Shown here piece after piece: positions 34,318 through 43,838 of a stretch of 64,000 nt of DNA. This DNA is from Hemicordylus capensis. Taxonomy: Eukaryota; Chordata; Lepidosauria; Squamata; Cordylidae. Every line of letters begins with the position of its first letter. The first letter of the stretch is position 1. The stretch lies in NCBI RefSeq assembly GCF_027244095.1, contig NC_069671.1, positions 8,561,982-8,625,981 on the forward strand. The letters are read 5' to 3'. The position numbers were made by a program, and so were the translations under genes. Below the pieces are notes generated by a model. That model did not search any database. It was given only the letters and a program-made list of their open reading frames with translations, and was not told the DNA's origin.

Positions 34318-34556
34318 GATTTCTATACCGCCCTTCCAAAAATGGCTCAGGGCGGTTTACAAAGAGAAATAACAAGCAAATAAATGGCTCCTGTCCCCAA
34401 AGGGCTCACATTCTAAAAAGAAACATAAGACACACACCAGCAACAGTCACTGGAAGTACTGTGCTGGGGGTGAATAGGGTCAGTTACTCTCCCCCTGCTA
34501 AATAAGGAGAATCACCACGGTAAAAGGTGCCTCTTTGCCCACTTAGCAGGGGATAA
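34268..34556 (-). mobile_element. CR1/L2-type LINE 3' tail inside the minisatellite
   Basis: (AAT)n, then ACGATTTCTATACCGCCCTT and CCCCAAAGGGCTCACATTCT, ending near CTCTTTGCCCACTTAGCAGG. The tandem repeat continues on both sides, so the LINE inserted into an existing array. Confidence 0.88.
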
Positions 34557-34680
34557 AGGAATATGCATGATCTATGTGCGCAAAAGAATATGCCTCAGAA
34601 TCTATGTGCCTAAGGGAATCACACTAGGCGCATAAAGGAGCATGCATGTGGATCCATGGGTACACAGGAAAATGGTCCAG
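34557..34680 (+). repeat. Continuation of the 30-bp minisatellite
   Basis: GGAATATGCATGATCTATGT, GAATCTATGTGCCTAAGGGA and AAGGAGCATGCATGTGGATC are diverged units. Confidence 0.8.
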
Positions 34681-35237
34681 CCTACAGAGGTGGGAGAAGA
34701 TCTCTGCATCTTTGTGAGCTCCCATAACTGCAAGAAAGGACTGGGCATGGCCATCAGTAGAGAAAAGCACTTCTTTGAGGGGGCCTACCTGAGATGAATA
34801 GAATATTCAGATTTTTGTAATGCTTACATTGATTCAAAAGAAGCCTCCACCATCTGTTCTGCTGTGTAATTATAAATGCCAAAAAAAGAAGAAGAAAGAA
34901 CCACCATAATTCACACACACATAACAGTTCTTAGAAAAGGGAAGGGAATGAGCAATTTAAATGCATATGCACCCTAGCAAGTGAATCTTTTCCATTTTTT
35001 GAAAAAGAAATTGTCTGCTGTCAAGCCAGTGCTTGAGCAAAGCATATTACCCACACACTGACTAGTAACTCTTCTTACCTGGTGTTGCTGACTATGCAAA
35101 GGGCACCTGTGCATGCGTGGACACCATGAGCATGTTGATGGCGTGAGGGGCTTTTTCTGACATGCGCCGCGCTGTCCCAGCTGGAAGGAGCGGTGGAGAG
35201 CAAGTCAGCACCTGCTCCCCTCTTTCTTAAACTTCCC
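34681..35237. other. Intergenic stretch, nothing recognised
   Basis: No repeat or exon was identified. A purine-rich GAAGAAGAAAG tract lies at 34,886-34,900. Confidence 0.35.
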
Positions 35238-35690
35238 TTTCCAAGTTCCCTACAAGTTTGTGAATCGTGCTTCGATCCACCATTCTGGCACATCCCTATT
35301 CCAGACTTCCCTTTCCAAGTTCCCTAAAGGTTCTCGAATCGTGCTTCGATCCACCGTTCTGGCACATCCCTATTCCAGACTTCCCTTTCCAAGTTTCCTA
35401 AAGGTTCTCGAATCGGGCTTCGATCCACCATTCTGGCACATCCCTATTCCAGACTTCCCGAATCGGGCTTCGATCCACCATTCTGGCACATCCCTATTCC
35501 AGACTTCTCAAATCGGGCTTCAATCCACCATTCTGGCACATCCCTATTCCATACTTCCCGAATTGGGCTTCAATCCACCATTCTGGCACATCCCTATTCC
35601 AGACTTCCCGAATCAGGCTTCGACCCACCGTTCTGGCACATCCCTATTCCAGACTTCCCGAATTGGGCTTCGACCCACCGTTCTGGCACA
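35238..35690 (+). repeat. Minisatellite with 74-bp then 50-bp units
   Basis: TTCGATCCAC or its variants occur at 35,271, 35,345, 35,419, 35,469, 35,519, 35,569, 35,619 and 35,669: two steps of 74 bp, then five of 50 bp. The short unit lacks the TTTCCAAGTTCCCTAAAGGT segment of the long one. Each unit contains GGCACATCCCT, similar to the terminus of the dyad-rich elements. The open frame through it is periodic and not a gene. Confidence 0.93.
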
Positions 35691-35744
35691 ACCGTATTCA
35701 GTATCTTGGCTGTACCTCTCCATGATTTCAGATAGGTCTTTCGC

Positions 35745-35805
35745 AGACTGCCCTGGAGATGCCGGGGATTGAACCCGGGACCTTCCACAGGTGTTCAACC
35801 ACCAA
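35745..35805 (-). mobile_element. tRNA-Ala-head SINE fragment (head only)
   Basis: GGAGATGCCGGGGATTGAAC, then CCGGGACCTTCCACAGGTGT, is the reversed box B and anticodon region. Confidence 0.65.
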
Positions 35806-35844
35806 ACACCTTTCCTCACATCCCCACTTCATTTCTAGGCTGGG

Positions 35845-36000
35845 AAGCCCCAGGTTCAAGCCCCCACTTAGCCACGAAGGGTCAGTCAGGCTCAAGCGAG
35901 CCAACCACGCAGGGTTGTTGTGAAGATCAAGTGTGGCAGGGGGAGAATAATTTACACTTCCCAGACCACTTTGGAGGACGAGGAAGATGAATAAAATAAG
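35845..36000 (+). mobile_element. tRNA-derived SINE with LINE-like tail, diverged
   Basis: GCCCCAGGTTCAAGCCCCCA, CACGCAGGGTTGTTGTGAAG and CCACTTTGGAGGACGAGGAA match the family at 20,266 with several deletions. Confidence 0.65.
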
Positions 36001-36099
36001 AAAATAAGTATTCTGTAATCGCCCATCTAGCTACCTTCCAGGACCAGAACTGAAGAGCTGGCCTTTTGGTAAAAGAGAGCGCCTTCTTTTATATGATCC

Positions 36100-36395
36100 C
36101 CACCACACATTAAGGTCATCTGAGGAGGTCCATCTCCAGTTACCACCGGTTCGTTTGGTGGCGACTCAGAGGCGGGCCTTCTCAGTGGCTGCTCCCTGGC
36201 TGTGGAATGCACTCCCAGCAGAAATTTGTAATCTTAATTCCTTACTGACCTTCAAGAGAGCCCTAAACACCCATCTGTTTGCCTGGCCTTTCAGGCTTTT
36301 TAATTAGTTTTAATTGTTTTAATGCCAACCTGATTTTCAGGGTTTTAATTGTTATGCTAGTTTGTTTTTAAAGATGTTTTTAAATTGGTGTTAAT
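36100..36395 (+). mobile_element. CR1/L2-type LINE 3' end
   Basis: GGTGGCGACTCAGAGGCGGG, TGGAATGCACTCCCAGCAGA and AAACACCCATCTGTTTGCC are characteristic of the LINE region around the ORF end. A T-rich 3' untranslated part follows to 36,395. Confidence 0.75.
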
Positions 36396-36549
36396 ATCCC
36401 ATGCAGTACGAGATGATGCGTTTCAGAATCTTCCTATATCGCTGCTGCCCAATATAGGTGTTTCCCCTAGTCTGGGAAACATACCAGCGGGGATTCGAAC
36501 CATCAACCTCTGGCTTGCTAGTCAAGTCATTTCCTCACTGCACCATTAG
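36396..36549 (-). mobile_element. Sauria SINE, reversed, 3' truncated
   Basis: CAGTACGAGATGATGCGTTT through CTCACTGCACCATTAGG. The RTE-type tail is absent. Confidence 0.83.
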
Positions 36550-36550
36550 G

Positions 36551-37170
36551 TGGCGGTCTTGTGGTAGTAAGAATGAATTGTCCTCTTTGCTAAGCAGGAT
36601 CCTGCCTGGTTTGCATTTGAATGGGAGACTACATGTGTGAGCACTGTAAGATATTCCCTTCAGGGGATAGGGCCACTCTGGGAAGAGCATTTGCATGCAG
36701 AAGGTTCCAGGTTCCCTCCCTGGCATTTCCAGATAAGGCTGAGAGAGACTCCTGCCAGTGCCTGCAACCTTGGAGAAGCCGCTGCCGGTTTGTGTAGACA
36801 ATACTGAGCTAGCTGGAACACTGGTCTGACTTGGTATAGGAACAAAGGAAGCTGCCATATACTGCGTCAGACCATTGGTCTATCTCGCTCAGTATTGTCT
36901 ACCCAGACTGGCAGCGGCTTCTCCAAGGTTGCAGGCAGGAATCTCTCTCAGCCCTATATTGGAGATGCCTCCAGGGAGGGAACTGGGAACCTTCTGCTCT
37001 TCCCAGAGCGGCTCTGTCCCCTGAGGGGAAGATCTTACAGTGCTCACACTTCTAGTCCCCCATTCATTTGTAAACAGGGCAGACCCTGCTTAGCTAAGGG
37101 GACAAGTCATGCTTGTTACTACAAGACCAGCTCTCCTCTCCTCTGGTATAAGGCAGATTCCTATGTTCCT
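36551..37170 (+). mobile_element. 5S-head SINE split by an inverted 5S-head SINE
   Basis: The head TGGCGGTCTTGTGGTAGTAA starts at 36,551. The element reads to CTTGGTATAGG (36,840), is interrupted, and its tail GGTATAAGGCAGATTCC resumes at 37,146. The short repeat TGGTATA(A)GG at both borders is a plausible target duplication. Confidence 0.85.
36841..37142 (-). mobile_element. 5S-head SINE, reversed, nested
   Basis: AACAAAGGAAGCTGCCATAT through CAAGACCAGCTCTCCTCTCC, full length. With its host it forms an inverted pair that could fold if transcribed. Confidence 0.87.
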
Positions 37171-37334
37171 AACTTCTTTTGTTTCAGTGGTAGGACAACA
37201 CCTTCCTAACTTACTTACTTCCTTCCCATATTTGTATGCTACCCAAAGCTCATGTCTCAAGTTTACAATAGAACTATATGGCGGCGGGGGAGTTAAAACA
37301 TGAAAACATGAAAACAACGGGTGATCTAGGGAAG

Positions 37335-37632
37335 AGAGCTGGCCCTGTAGTAGCAAGCTTGACTTGTCCCTTTAGCTAAGCAGGGTCCGCCCTGGCTGCA
37401 TATGAATGGGAGACTAGAAGCATGAGCACTGTAAGATCTTCCCCTCAGGGGATGGAGCTAATATGGGAAGAGCAAAGGTTCTAAGTTCCCTCCCTGGCAG
37501 CATCTCCAAGATAGGGCTGGTAGAGATTCCTGCCTTCAACCTTGGAGAAGCCACTGCCAGTCTGTGCAGACAATACAGAGCTGGAGAGACCAACGTCTGA
37601 CTCAGTATATGGCAAGTTCCTAGGTTCCTATT
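37335..37632 (+). mobile_element. 5S-head SINE
   Basis: Head AGAGAGCTGGCCCTGTAGTA, then GCTAAGCAGGGTCCGCCC. The body ends GGCAAGTTCCTAGGTTCC. Confidence 0.87.
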
Positions 37633-37639
37633 TAAGAGC

Positions 37640-37815
37640 TGTCAGAGATGGAGAGGTTCTTATTTTGACAGGGAGCGCATTCCAAAGCCACAGAGTGGCA
37701 ATGAAGGCCTGTGCCTGAGTAGCCACCAGGTAAGCTGGTGGCAGTGCCAACCAACTTCCCCAGCTGATTTTAGTAGGCGGCAGGGCTCAGAACAGAGAAG
37801 GCATATGCCTTCAAG
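37640..37815 (-). mobile_element. CR1/L2-type LINE fragment
   Basis: TTCTTATTTTGACAGGGAGC, GTAAGCTGGTGGCAGTGCC and TTTTAGTAGGCGGCAGGGC match the LINE at 19,505. The A/T-rich piece at 37,205-37,310 may be its 3' end, split by the SINE at 37,335. Confidence 0.7.
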
Positions 37816-37867
37816 ACATTCTCTGGAGCGCACTACAAACTGCCTGTCGTGGTTACTCTCTGCAAAA

Positions 37868-38215
37868 ATATCTCTAAACGTTACTCTCTATGCATGCTCC
37901 TTTATACGCATGGCTTCCCATGCATGCTCCTTTAGGCACATAGATTCCCACACATAACCCCTTTAGGCACATTGATTTCCATGCATGAACCTTTAGGTGT
38001 ATCAATCTCTGTGCATGTTCCTTTAGATCTCCAGGCATGTTCCTTTAGGCACACAGATTCCTTTGCATGCTCCTTTAGGTGCACAGATCTCCATACATGT
38101 TCCTTTAGGAACACAGATTTAACGTACATGCTCCTTTAGGGACATAGATTCCTACACATAACCCCTTTGGGTGCATCAGTTTCCATGCATGCACCTTTAG
38201 GTGCATGGATCTTAA
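37868..38215 (-). repeat. 30-bp minisatellite, inverted copy
   Basis: The reverse complement of the unit at 33,655 (for example TAGGCACATAGATTCCCACA then CATAACCCCT) repeats about 11 times. It lies 3.2 kb from the end of the first array and in the opposite orientation. Confidence 0.92.
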
Positions 38216-38778
38216 TTGCACTCCCCACTTCCTGTTTCTTCATTTTTAACCTTCCTAACCTTTACACTTTAATCCCATACTTAAGAGGGTTTTTTTTTTT
38301 GCTACTGAGTTAATTTGTAGTCTTCCCGTAACGGCAATGCATCCTGTCTAATGCCTGGACCGCAGCAGCACAGCAGCGAGAAACGGCAAAATTGAAACGC
38401 TGGTGCGGCGCCATCACTCACGTAAAACAAACCCAAGGAGCGTCGGCGACAGGAACAAACAGCGCGCTCGCTTCGCTCATCACCGGGCTACGCCTGGCCA
38501 GCTCTCGAAAGAACCTACCACAGCTCGGCAAAGAGACATCCATCATGTTAGGTTGCGATCGGCTCTCTCGCCGCAATCTTCAAGTACATTCCAGGGAATC
38601 GGAAAATGTAGCCATTTATCATAAGGTCGGCTTCATCCTCAGCTGCCTGTGGGTCTGCCGATAAAGAAAACTGAAATCAACCGAGCTTGGTCTCTTTAAT
38701 CTTTGCAAATGGAATCTGGGGTGATGGGCAGGGTGCTGTGTGCTCCGGAGAATGGCAGATCAGAATTTCTTGGTCTTG
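38216..38778. other. Repeat-free, partly CpG-rich stretch
   Basis: 38,330-38,600 is unusually CpG-rich for this window (GGTGCGGCGCCATCACTCAC, GAGCGTCGGCGACAGG) and free of known repeats. Two overlapping open frames exist but match nothing I recognise. It could be a conserved element or an unrecognised promoter. Confidence 0.4.

Positions 38779-38814
<36 letters not shown>
38779..38814. repeat. (GATA)n microsatellite
   Basis: About nine copies of GATA. Confidence 0.97.
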
Positions 38815-38816
<2 letters not shown>

Positions 38817-38857
38817 GCTGCCATATACTGAGTCAGACCATTGGCCCATCTAGCTCA
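38815..38857 (-). mobile_element. SINE 3' end, left half of an interrupted copy
   Basis: AAGCTGCCATATACTGAGTC through CCATCTAGCTCA. The rest of the SINE continues at 40,745 (CTCATTGTTGTCCACACTGG). Confidence 0.85.
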
Positions 38858-39203
38858 CAGTTTCTCAACCACCGGTCCCTGGACCGCTACCGGTCTGCAA
38901 AGGGTTGAGTGCCGGGTCCTGGCTGGGAGTCAACCCCCTCCCCAACAACTGCAATAAAGGCATTCACTTCCTCAGTTTTGCACATGGCACAGAAGAGGAA
39001 GAGGAGTATCATGGAGGCGCAGAAAGGGAGGGCAGGTGGACATTCCTTGGGGGAGGGGGAGCAAGCAGGAGTACCAAGGAGGGCTGAGGGAGGCAGCATG
39101 GTGCGGGGGAGAGGCAAGATACCATTTTGTGCATTCACGCAAAAGGGTAACTGGAGGAATGGCACTGGAATGAAGTGATCCTAAGGCAGGGGCATAACTA
39201 CTA

Positions 39204-39342
39204 CCCTGTTTCCCCAAAAGTAAGACCTACCCCGAAAGTAAGACCTAGCAGTAATTTCTGATGTACCGCTAATTGCCCTAGTGCATTTTTTGGGGCTAAA
39301 ATTAATATAAGACACTGTCTTATTTTCAGGGAAACACGGTTT
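39204..39342. mobile_element. TA-flanked MITE, empty site visible in the other copy
   Basis: The termini CCCTGTTTCCCC and, reversed, AAACCGTGTTTCCCTG are inverted, with TAAGACCTA words inside. TA lies on both sides (39,202-39,203 and 39,343-39,344). The homologous position in the left copy (about 13,600-13,606, reverse strand) has a single TA and no insert. This filled/empty comparison identifies a Tc1/mariner-type insertion that happened after the two copies separated. Confidence 0.9.
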
Positions 39343-39369
39343 TAGGCCCTGGACTTTGAGAAGGGGACC

Positions 39370-40190
39370 CATTGTACCATTGTACCTTTGTACCTACACC
39401 CCTGCATCGAACCTTTGTACCTTTGTACCATTGAACCTTTGTACCTTTGTACCATTGTACCTTTGTACCATTGTACCTACACCCCTGCATTGAACCATTG
39501 TACCATTGTAACTTTGTACCTACACCCCTGCATTGAACATTTGTACCTTTGCACCTTTGTACCTACACCCCTGCATTAAACCTTTGTACCTTTGTACCTT
39601 TGTACCATTGTACCTACACCCCTGCATTGAACCATTGCACCATTGTAACTTTGTACCTACACCCCTGCATCAAACCATTGAACCATTGTACCATTGTCCC
39701 TTTGTACCATTGTACCTACACCCCTACATTGAACCTTTGTACGATTGTACCTTTGTACCTTTGTACCATTGTACCTTTGTACCTACACCCCTGCATCAAA
39801 CCATTGTAACATTGTACCTTTGTACCTACACCCCTGCATTGTACCATTGTACCTTTGTACCTACACCCCTGCATTGTACCTTTGTACCTACACCCCTGCA
39901 TTGTACTTTTGTACCTTTGTACGTACACCCCTGCATTGAACCTTTGTACCTACACCCCTGCATTGTACCTTTGTACCTACACCCCTGCATTGTACCCTTG
40001 TACCTTTGTACCTACACCCCTGCATTGAACCATTGTACCATTGTACCTTTGTACCTACACCACTGCATCAAACCATTGTACCATTGTACCTTTGTACCTA
40101 CACCCCTGCATTGTACCTTTGTACCTACACCCCTGCATCGTACCTTTGTACCTTTGTACCTACACCCCTGCATTGTACCTTTGTACCTAG
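39370..40190 (+). repeat. Small octamer array containing a hAT-B terminus in its unit
   Basis: TACCTTTG and TACCATTG octamers alternate with the block CTACACCCCTGCATTGAACC, present about 19 times (first near 39,402, last near 40,160). CTACACCCCTG is the terminal inverted end of hAT-B, seen once at 13,530-13,540 in reverse. So here the array unit includes a transposon end plus flanking bases. Periodic open frames arise from this and are not genes. Confidence 0.92.
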
Positions 40191-40250
40191 GATAGAAGGT
40201 ACAAAGGATAGAAGGTACAAGGGATAGAAGGTACAAAGGATAGAAGGTAC
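40191..40250 (-). repeat. Strand-switched tail of the small array
   Basis: After GTACCTAG the unit reads GATAGAAGGTACAAAG four times, the reverse orientation, and then joins the right arm at GAATTC. This matches the strand switch of the giant array. Confidence 0.92.
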
Positions 40251-40414
40251 GAATTCAAAAGCTTGCCTGTGTGTTGTTTTCATTGGCCCCATGTAGCTTT
40301 TGAATTTTTCTAATCGCCCAACATCCCTTGTCCATTGAGTAATCACAAGGACCCCCACCCCGCACATACTGAAGACATACTGGAGACACATTTGTTCACC
40401 CAGGCTTTTAGATT

Positions 40415-40558
40415 CAGGGGTTCTCAAACTTGGGTCCCCAGATGTTGGTGGACTTCAACTCCCATAATCCCCAGCCATAATGGCCAAATGCCATTGTGGT
40501 TGGGGGTTATGGGAGCTGAAGTCCACCAACATCTGGGGACCCAAGGTTGAAAACCCCT
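40415..40558. mobile_element. Foldback hAT MITE in hAT-A right arm
   Basis: Same element and same position as 14,301-14,444. The arms carry GGTGGACTTCAACTCCCATA and its inverse. Confidence 0.87.
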
Positions 40559-40744
40559 AATATTCCATGTTTGCAAAAGATTCCAAATTTAATGATTTTA
40601 ATGCTTATATTATTTTAATTGTAAACTGCCCAGAGATGCAAGTTCTGCTGGTCTGGGAAACTGTGCATGAAGAATGTAGTGGTCCTTGAAACTCTGCACA
40701 AAGAATTTAGTGGTCCTTGACTCCAAAAAGGTTGAGAAACACTG

Positions 40745-40850
40745 ATCTAGCTCATTGTTGTCCACACTGGCTGGCAACGTCTCTCCAGGGTTTCAGGCTG
40801 GAGTCTTTCTCAGGCCTATCTGGGAGTTATTTGCACATGGCTTCATGCTG
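40745..40850 (-). mobile_element. SINE body, right half of the interrupted copy
   Basis: GTCCACACTGGCTGGCAACG, then CTCTCCAGGGTTTCAGGC. It continues the element broken at 38,857. Confidence 0.8.
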
Positions 40851-41890
40851 CAGGGTAAATGTCGAGCGAAACCACATCGAATCACACCCCCGGCATTAAG
40901 GGAAGCAGCCCCTCCCCTCTGCTCTTGGGTTTTGTTTTGATGCAAGTTCACATTTTGTGCCTCCATGTTCTCCTTTTAGCCAATGGGAGTTGGGGAGAGA
41001 GAGAGATTACTAAAGAGCTATATTTGCATTTCTAAAGAGAACATCCTTCTTGTCATGCTAATAATTCTACATCAGTGCCTCTCCCTATTTGCTCCGGCAT
41101 TTTCAGAAAACATCGCTTAAAACCAGCATTTTAAAAAAACGGAAATACACCAAGATGAGCAAGAATTCGCAAGACAAAGCCCGATTTGTGTGTGGAGTGA
41201 GTCCAAGGATCTCAAAGGGACTACGGGGTAAATTTGACTGGTGGCTGAACACACTCTTCTGAAGGAGATTTGGGGTAACAGGAGTTAAACCTGGAGACCT
41301 TCTACATGCAGAGGAAATTATCTATCATTGAACTATGGCCCTGTTCCTCAGAATCTTCTAACATGGCCAGAGGGCCCATAGCAATGCAATGCAGGACAGA
41401 ATGCAATGAGGATCGGGCAGCTTTCCCTGACAGTAGAAAGTTTGGAAACTGGCAAGCGAAGTATTAGCGAAATCCTGCCATAGGGAGCACCCAAGGGGGG
41501 GGAAATATATTAGTATTTATTAGTATGGTATGGCTCAGCCCCCGATCAAATTAAACCCTCATTTTCTTGCCTGAATTCACCTCTTTCTCATTTGCTTCTT
41601 TTGTAATCATTTGCAAAAGTTATCACGTTGAAAAACTATTCCCTTCCGCTTTCCGCAGGGCACACACCATTGAGAACCAGTGGGTCAAACAGAACGCTTT
41701 AATTAGTTTACAAATTAGATTTTTTAAAAAGTGTGTGTGTGTGTTGGGGGGGAGAGTCTCCCAAGTAGTTATATAGAAACATATATATTACAGCCATCTC
41801 CATCTATCCCATTTACCTAGTGATGAAACCAGGGTGGCCATGGACCTAAAGCAATCTCTTGTTCCTGGTCCTTTCCTTTCCTTCTTTCTT
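40851..41890. other. Intergenic stretch with a SINE head scrap and a (GT)n
   Basis: 41,286-41,342 is a reversed tRNA-Ala-type head (CTACATGCAGAGGAAATTAT). (GT)n lies at 41,731-41,743. 40,940-41,260 is repeat-free. No exon is seen. Confidence 0.45.
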
Positions 41891-41897
41891 GGAGGCT

Positions 41898-42145
41898 AGG
41901 GAGAATGGTGCTGGTTGATATCCCAGTTGGCAGGTCCCTGAAATCAATTGAATTGAAATCCCAATTGGCAGGTCCCTGTCTGCAAGGAGCTTACAATCAC
42001 AGCTTTAGAATGTGAGGTCGGTTAGGGAGAATGGTGTTGGTTGCAATCCCAATTGGCAGGTCCCTGAAATCAATTGAATTGAAATCCCAGTTGGCAGGTC
42101 CCTGTCTGCAAGGAACTTACAACCACAGCTTTAGAATGCCTGCAA
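41898..42145. repeat. 126-bp tandem duplication
   Basis: AGGGAGAATGGTG occurs at 41,898 and 42,024, and the intervening sequence repeats with few changes. Each unit also holds two copies of a CCCAATTGGCAGGTCCCTG word, so an older, shorter duplication is nested in the newer one. Confidence 0.92.
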
Positions 42146-42394
42146 AATAAAAAAATGCTCTGAATTATTGTGTGGTCAAGACACAAGCCTATGTTATTGT
42201 CTAGAACTTTTAGTCTATATACTATGGAATTACCCAGAAGCAGGGACCTCCTCTCTCTTGGCCAAGAGAAATCAGGCCGCTCCTCCCTTTGCTCTTCGTT
42301 TTAGTTTCCCAATCTTAAGAGCGGGATGAAGATTTTTTTCATTTCATGAAGTAACTGCCAGCATTCATTGTATTAAGTAGTGTAGGCGTCATTT

Positions 42395-42618
42395 TTTTTT
42401 TAACATTTTCTATCCTGCTCTTCCTCCAAGGAGCCCAGAGCGGTGTACTACATACTTATGTTTCTCCTCACAACAACCCTGTGAAGTAGGTTAGGCTGAG
42501 AGAGAAGTGACTGGCCCAGAGTCACCCAGCTAGTTTTATGGCTGAATGGGGATTTGAACTCGGGTCTCCCTGGTCCTAGTCCAGCACTCTAACCACTACA
42601 CCATGCTGGCTCTCATCA
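42395..42618 (-). mobile_element. tRNA-derived SINE with LINE-like tail, reversed, full length
   Basis: The tail ATCCTGCTCTTCCTCCAAGG, the body AGTGACTGGCCCAGAGTCAC, and the head with ATTTGAACTCGGGTCTCCC and ACTACACCATGCTGGCT in reverse are all present. Confidence 0.9.
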
Positions 42619-42857
42619 TGACTTTGGCCTCCATGTGAACGGCCACCATCTGCAAATTCCAGCCTCCAAGACCGTAAGTCCTTTACATGCTTGAAAGTTC
42701 AATAAAGCCTTTGAAAACCAGTTACTGGTATTGCAGCGTGGCCAGCATCCATGGGACAAAACTAGGTGTGTGGCAGTTAAGCTGTAGCAGTCGGGGATTT
42801 TGGAGCAAAAGGAGGGAGTAGCATACTGTTTTAGCCAGAGTAAAACAGAGTAGCTTT

Positions 42858-43135
42858 GCTCAGTTACCCCTGCTAATTGAGCAAAGAGACACCTTTCAAA
42901 GTGGCGATTCTCTTGTATTTAGCGGGGGGGGGAGAGCAACTGGCCCTATCCGCCCCCAACACAACACCCCTCCAGTGGCGGTTGCTGGTATCTGCCTTAT
43001 GTTTCTTTTTAGATTGTGAAGCCTTTGGAGACAGGGGGCCATCTTATTTATGTAGTCTTTATTTTTCTACGTAAACCGCTTTGAGAACTTTGGTTGAAGA
43101 GCGGTATAGAAATAGCCATAGTAGTACTAGTAGTA
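42858..43135 (+). mobile_element. CR1/L2-type LINE 3' tail
   Basis: AGTTACCCCTGCTAATTGAG through GAGCGGTATAGAAATAGCC and (AGT)n. Same family as 25,349, more diverged. Confidence 0.8.
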
Positions 43136-43802
43136 AACTGTGACTCCAACAACGTTGTGCAGAAGAGAAGGCTGCGAATAAATCTTAGAACAGTCCAACG
43201 TCCTGCACCAGACTTGTGCTTCTCCCCTCGGGCACTCCAAGGTCTCTCATCCCTCCAGAAACTCTAGCTGGCGCACTGGGTTGTGAGTTCAGTTCTTCGT
43301 ACAATCTTCCAAAAACCGAACACACACACACCCCGGAAGCAAAGTGCCAGCAAAAGTTTCCAAATAATTCCCAACTGTCACTGCTGATCTACCTCACTCT
43401 CATTTTCTCCCCAGGGTCAGTCTTAGATTGTAAGCTCCTTGGGAACAGGGGACTGTAGTGTGTCATTTCAACCAGCACCACCTTCCCCACCACACAAACA
43501 CACACAATCCAGGGACAAGTTCGGATCCAGGCAGTGGTGTCGGCTCACAAGCCCCTTGCTCTCTTCCACCTCCGTTCTTTTTCCTCCATTGTCAACTTGA
43601 GATTGTATGCACCTTGGAGCAGAGGACTTGTCAATAATTGCTTGTGAACGGTGCCCAGGTACACAACCAACAATAATAACAAAATAATAAAATAAAAATA
43701 AATAATAATAATGATAAAAATAATATAGAATACAATTAATTAATTATTATTATACTATTTAATTAATTAATTTTTATTATATATTATTATGTTATGTTAT
43801 TA

Positions 43803-43838
<36 letters not shown>

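Larger units (their letters stand above)
38858..40744 (+). mobile_element. Composite hAT-A element, 1,887 bp, carrying an octamer array
   Basis: The termini CAGTTTCTCAACC and, reversed from the right, CAGTGTTTCTCAACC are hAT-like. The SINE word ATCTAGCTCA flanks both sides (38,848-38,857 and 40,745-40,754), at least 8 bp of which is the expected duplication. In order it contains the left arm, the start of a hAT-B element (39,187), a TA-flanked MITE (39,204-39,342), the octamer array (39,370-40,250) with strand switch, and the right arm with a foldback MITE. No transposase is present. It is the compact counterpart of the element whose array fills bases 1-13,529. Confidence 0.88.

Noticed and set aside
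35260-35772. 170-codon frame with repeated HHSGTSLFQTS
   Set aside because: It is a translation of the 74/50-bp tandem repeat; repeat units change length without regard to frame in related words and no gene signal is present.
38392-38664. 90-codon frame in the CpG-rich stretch at 38.4 kb as a small gene
   Set aside because: No recognisable protein family, a second overlapping frame of similar length, and no splice or promoter signals; left as unassigned sequence.
39388-40195. 220-codon cysteine- and histidine-rich open frame over the small array
   Set aside because: It follows the tandem repeat exactly, with competing frames on both strands; it has no family match and no splice or promoter context.
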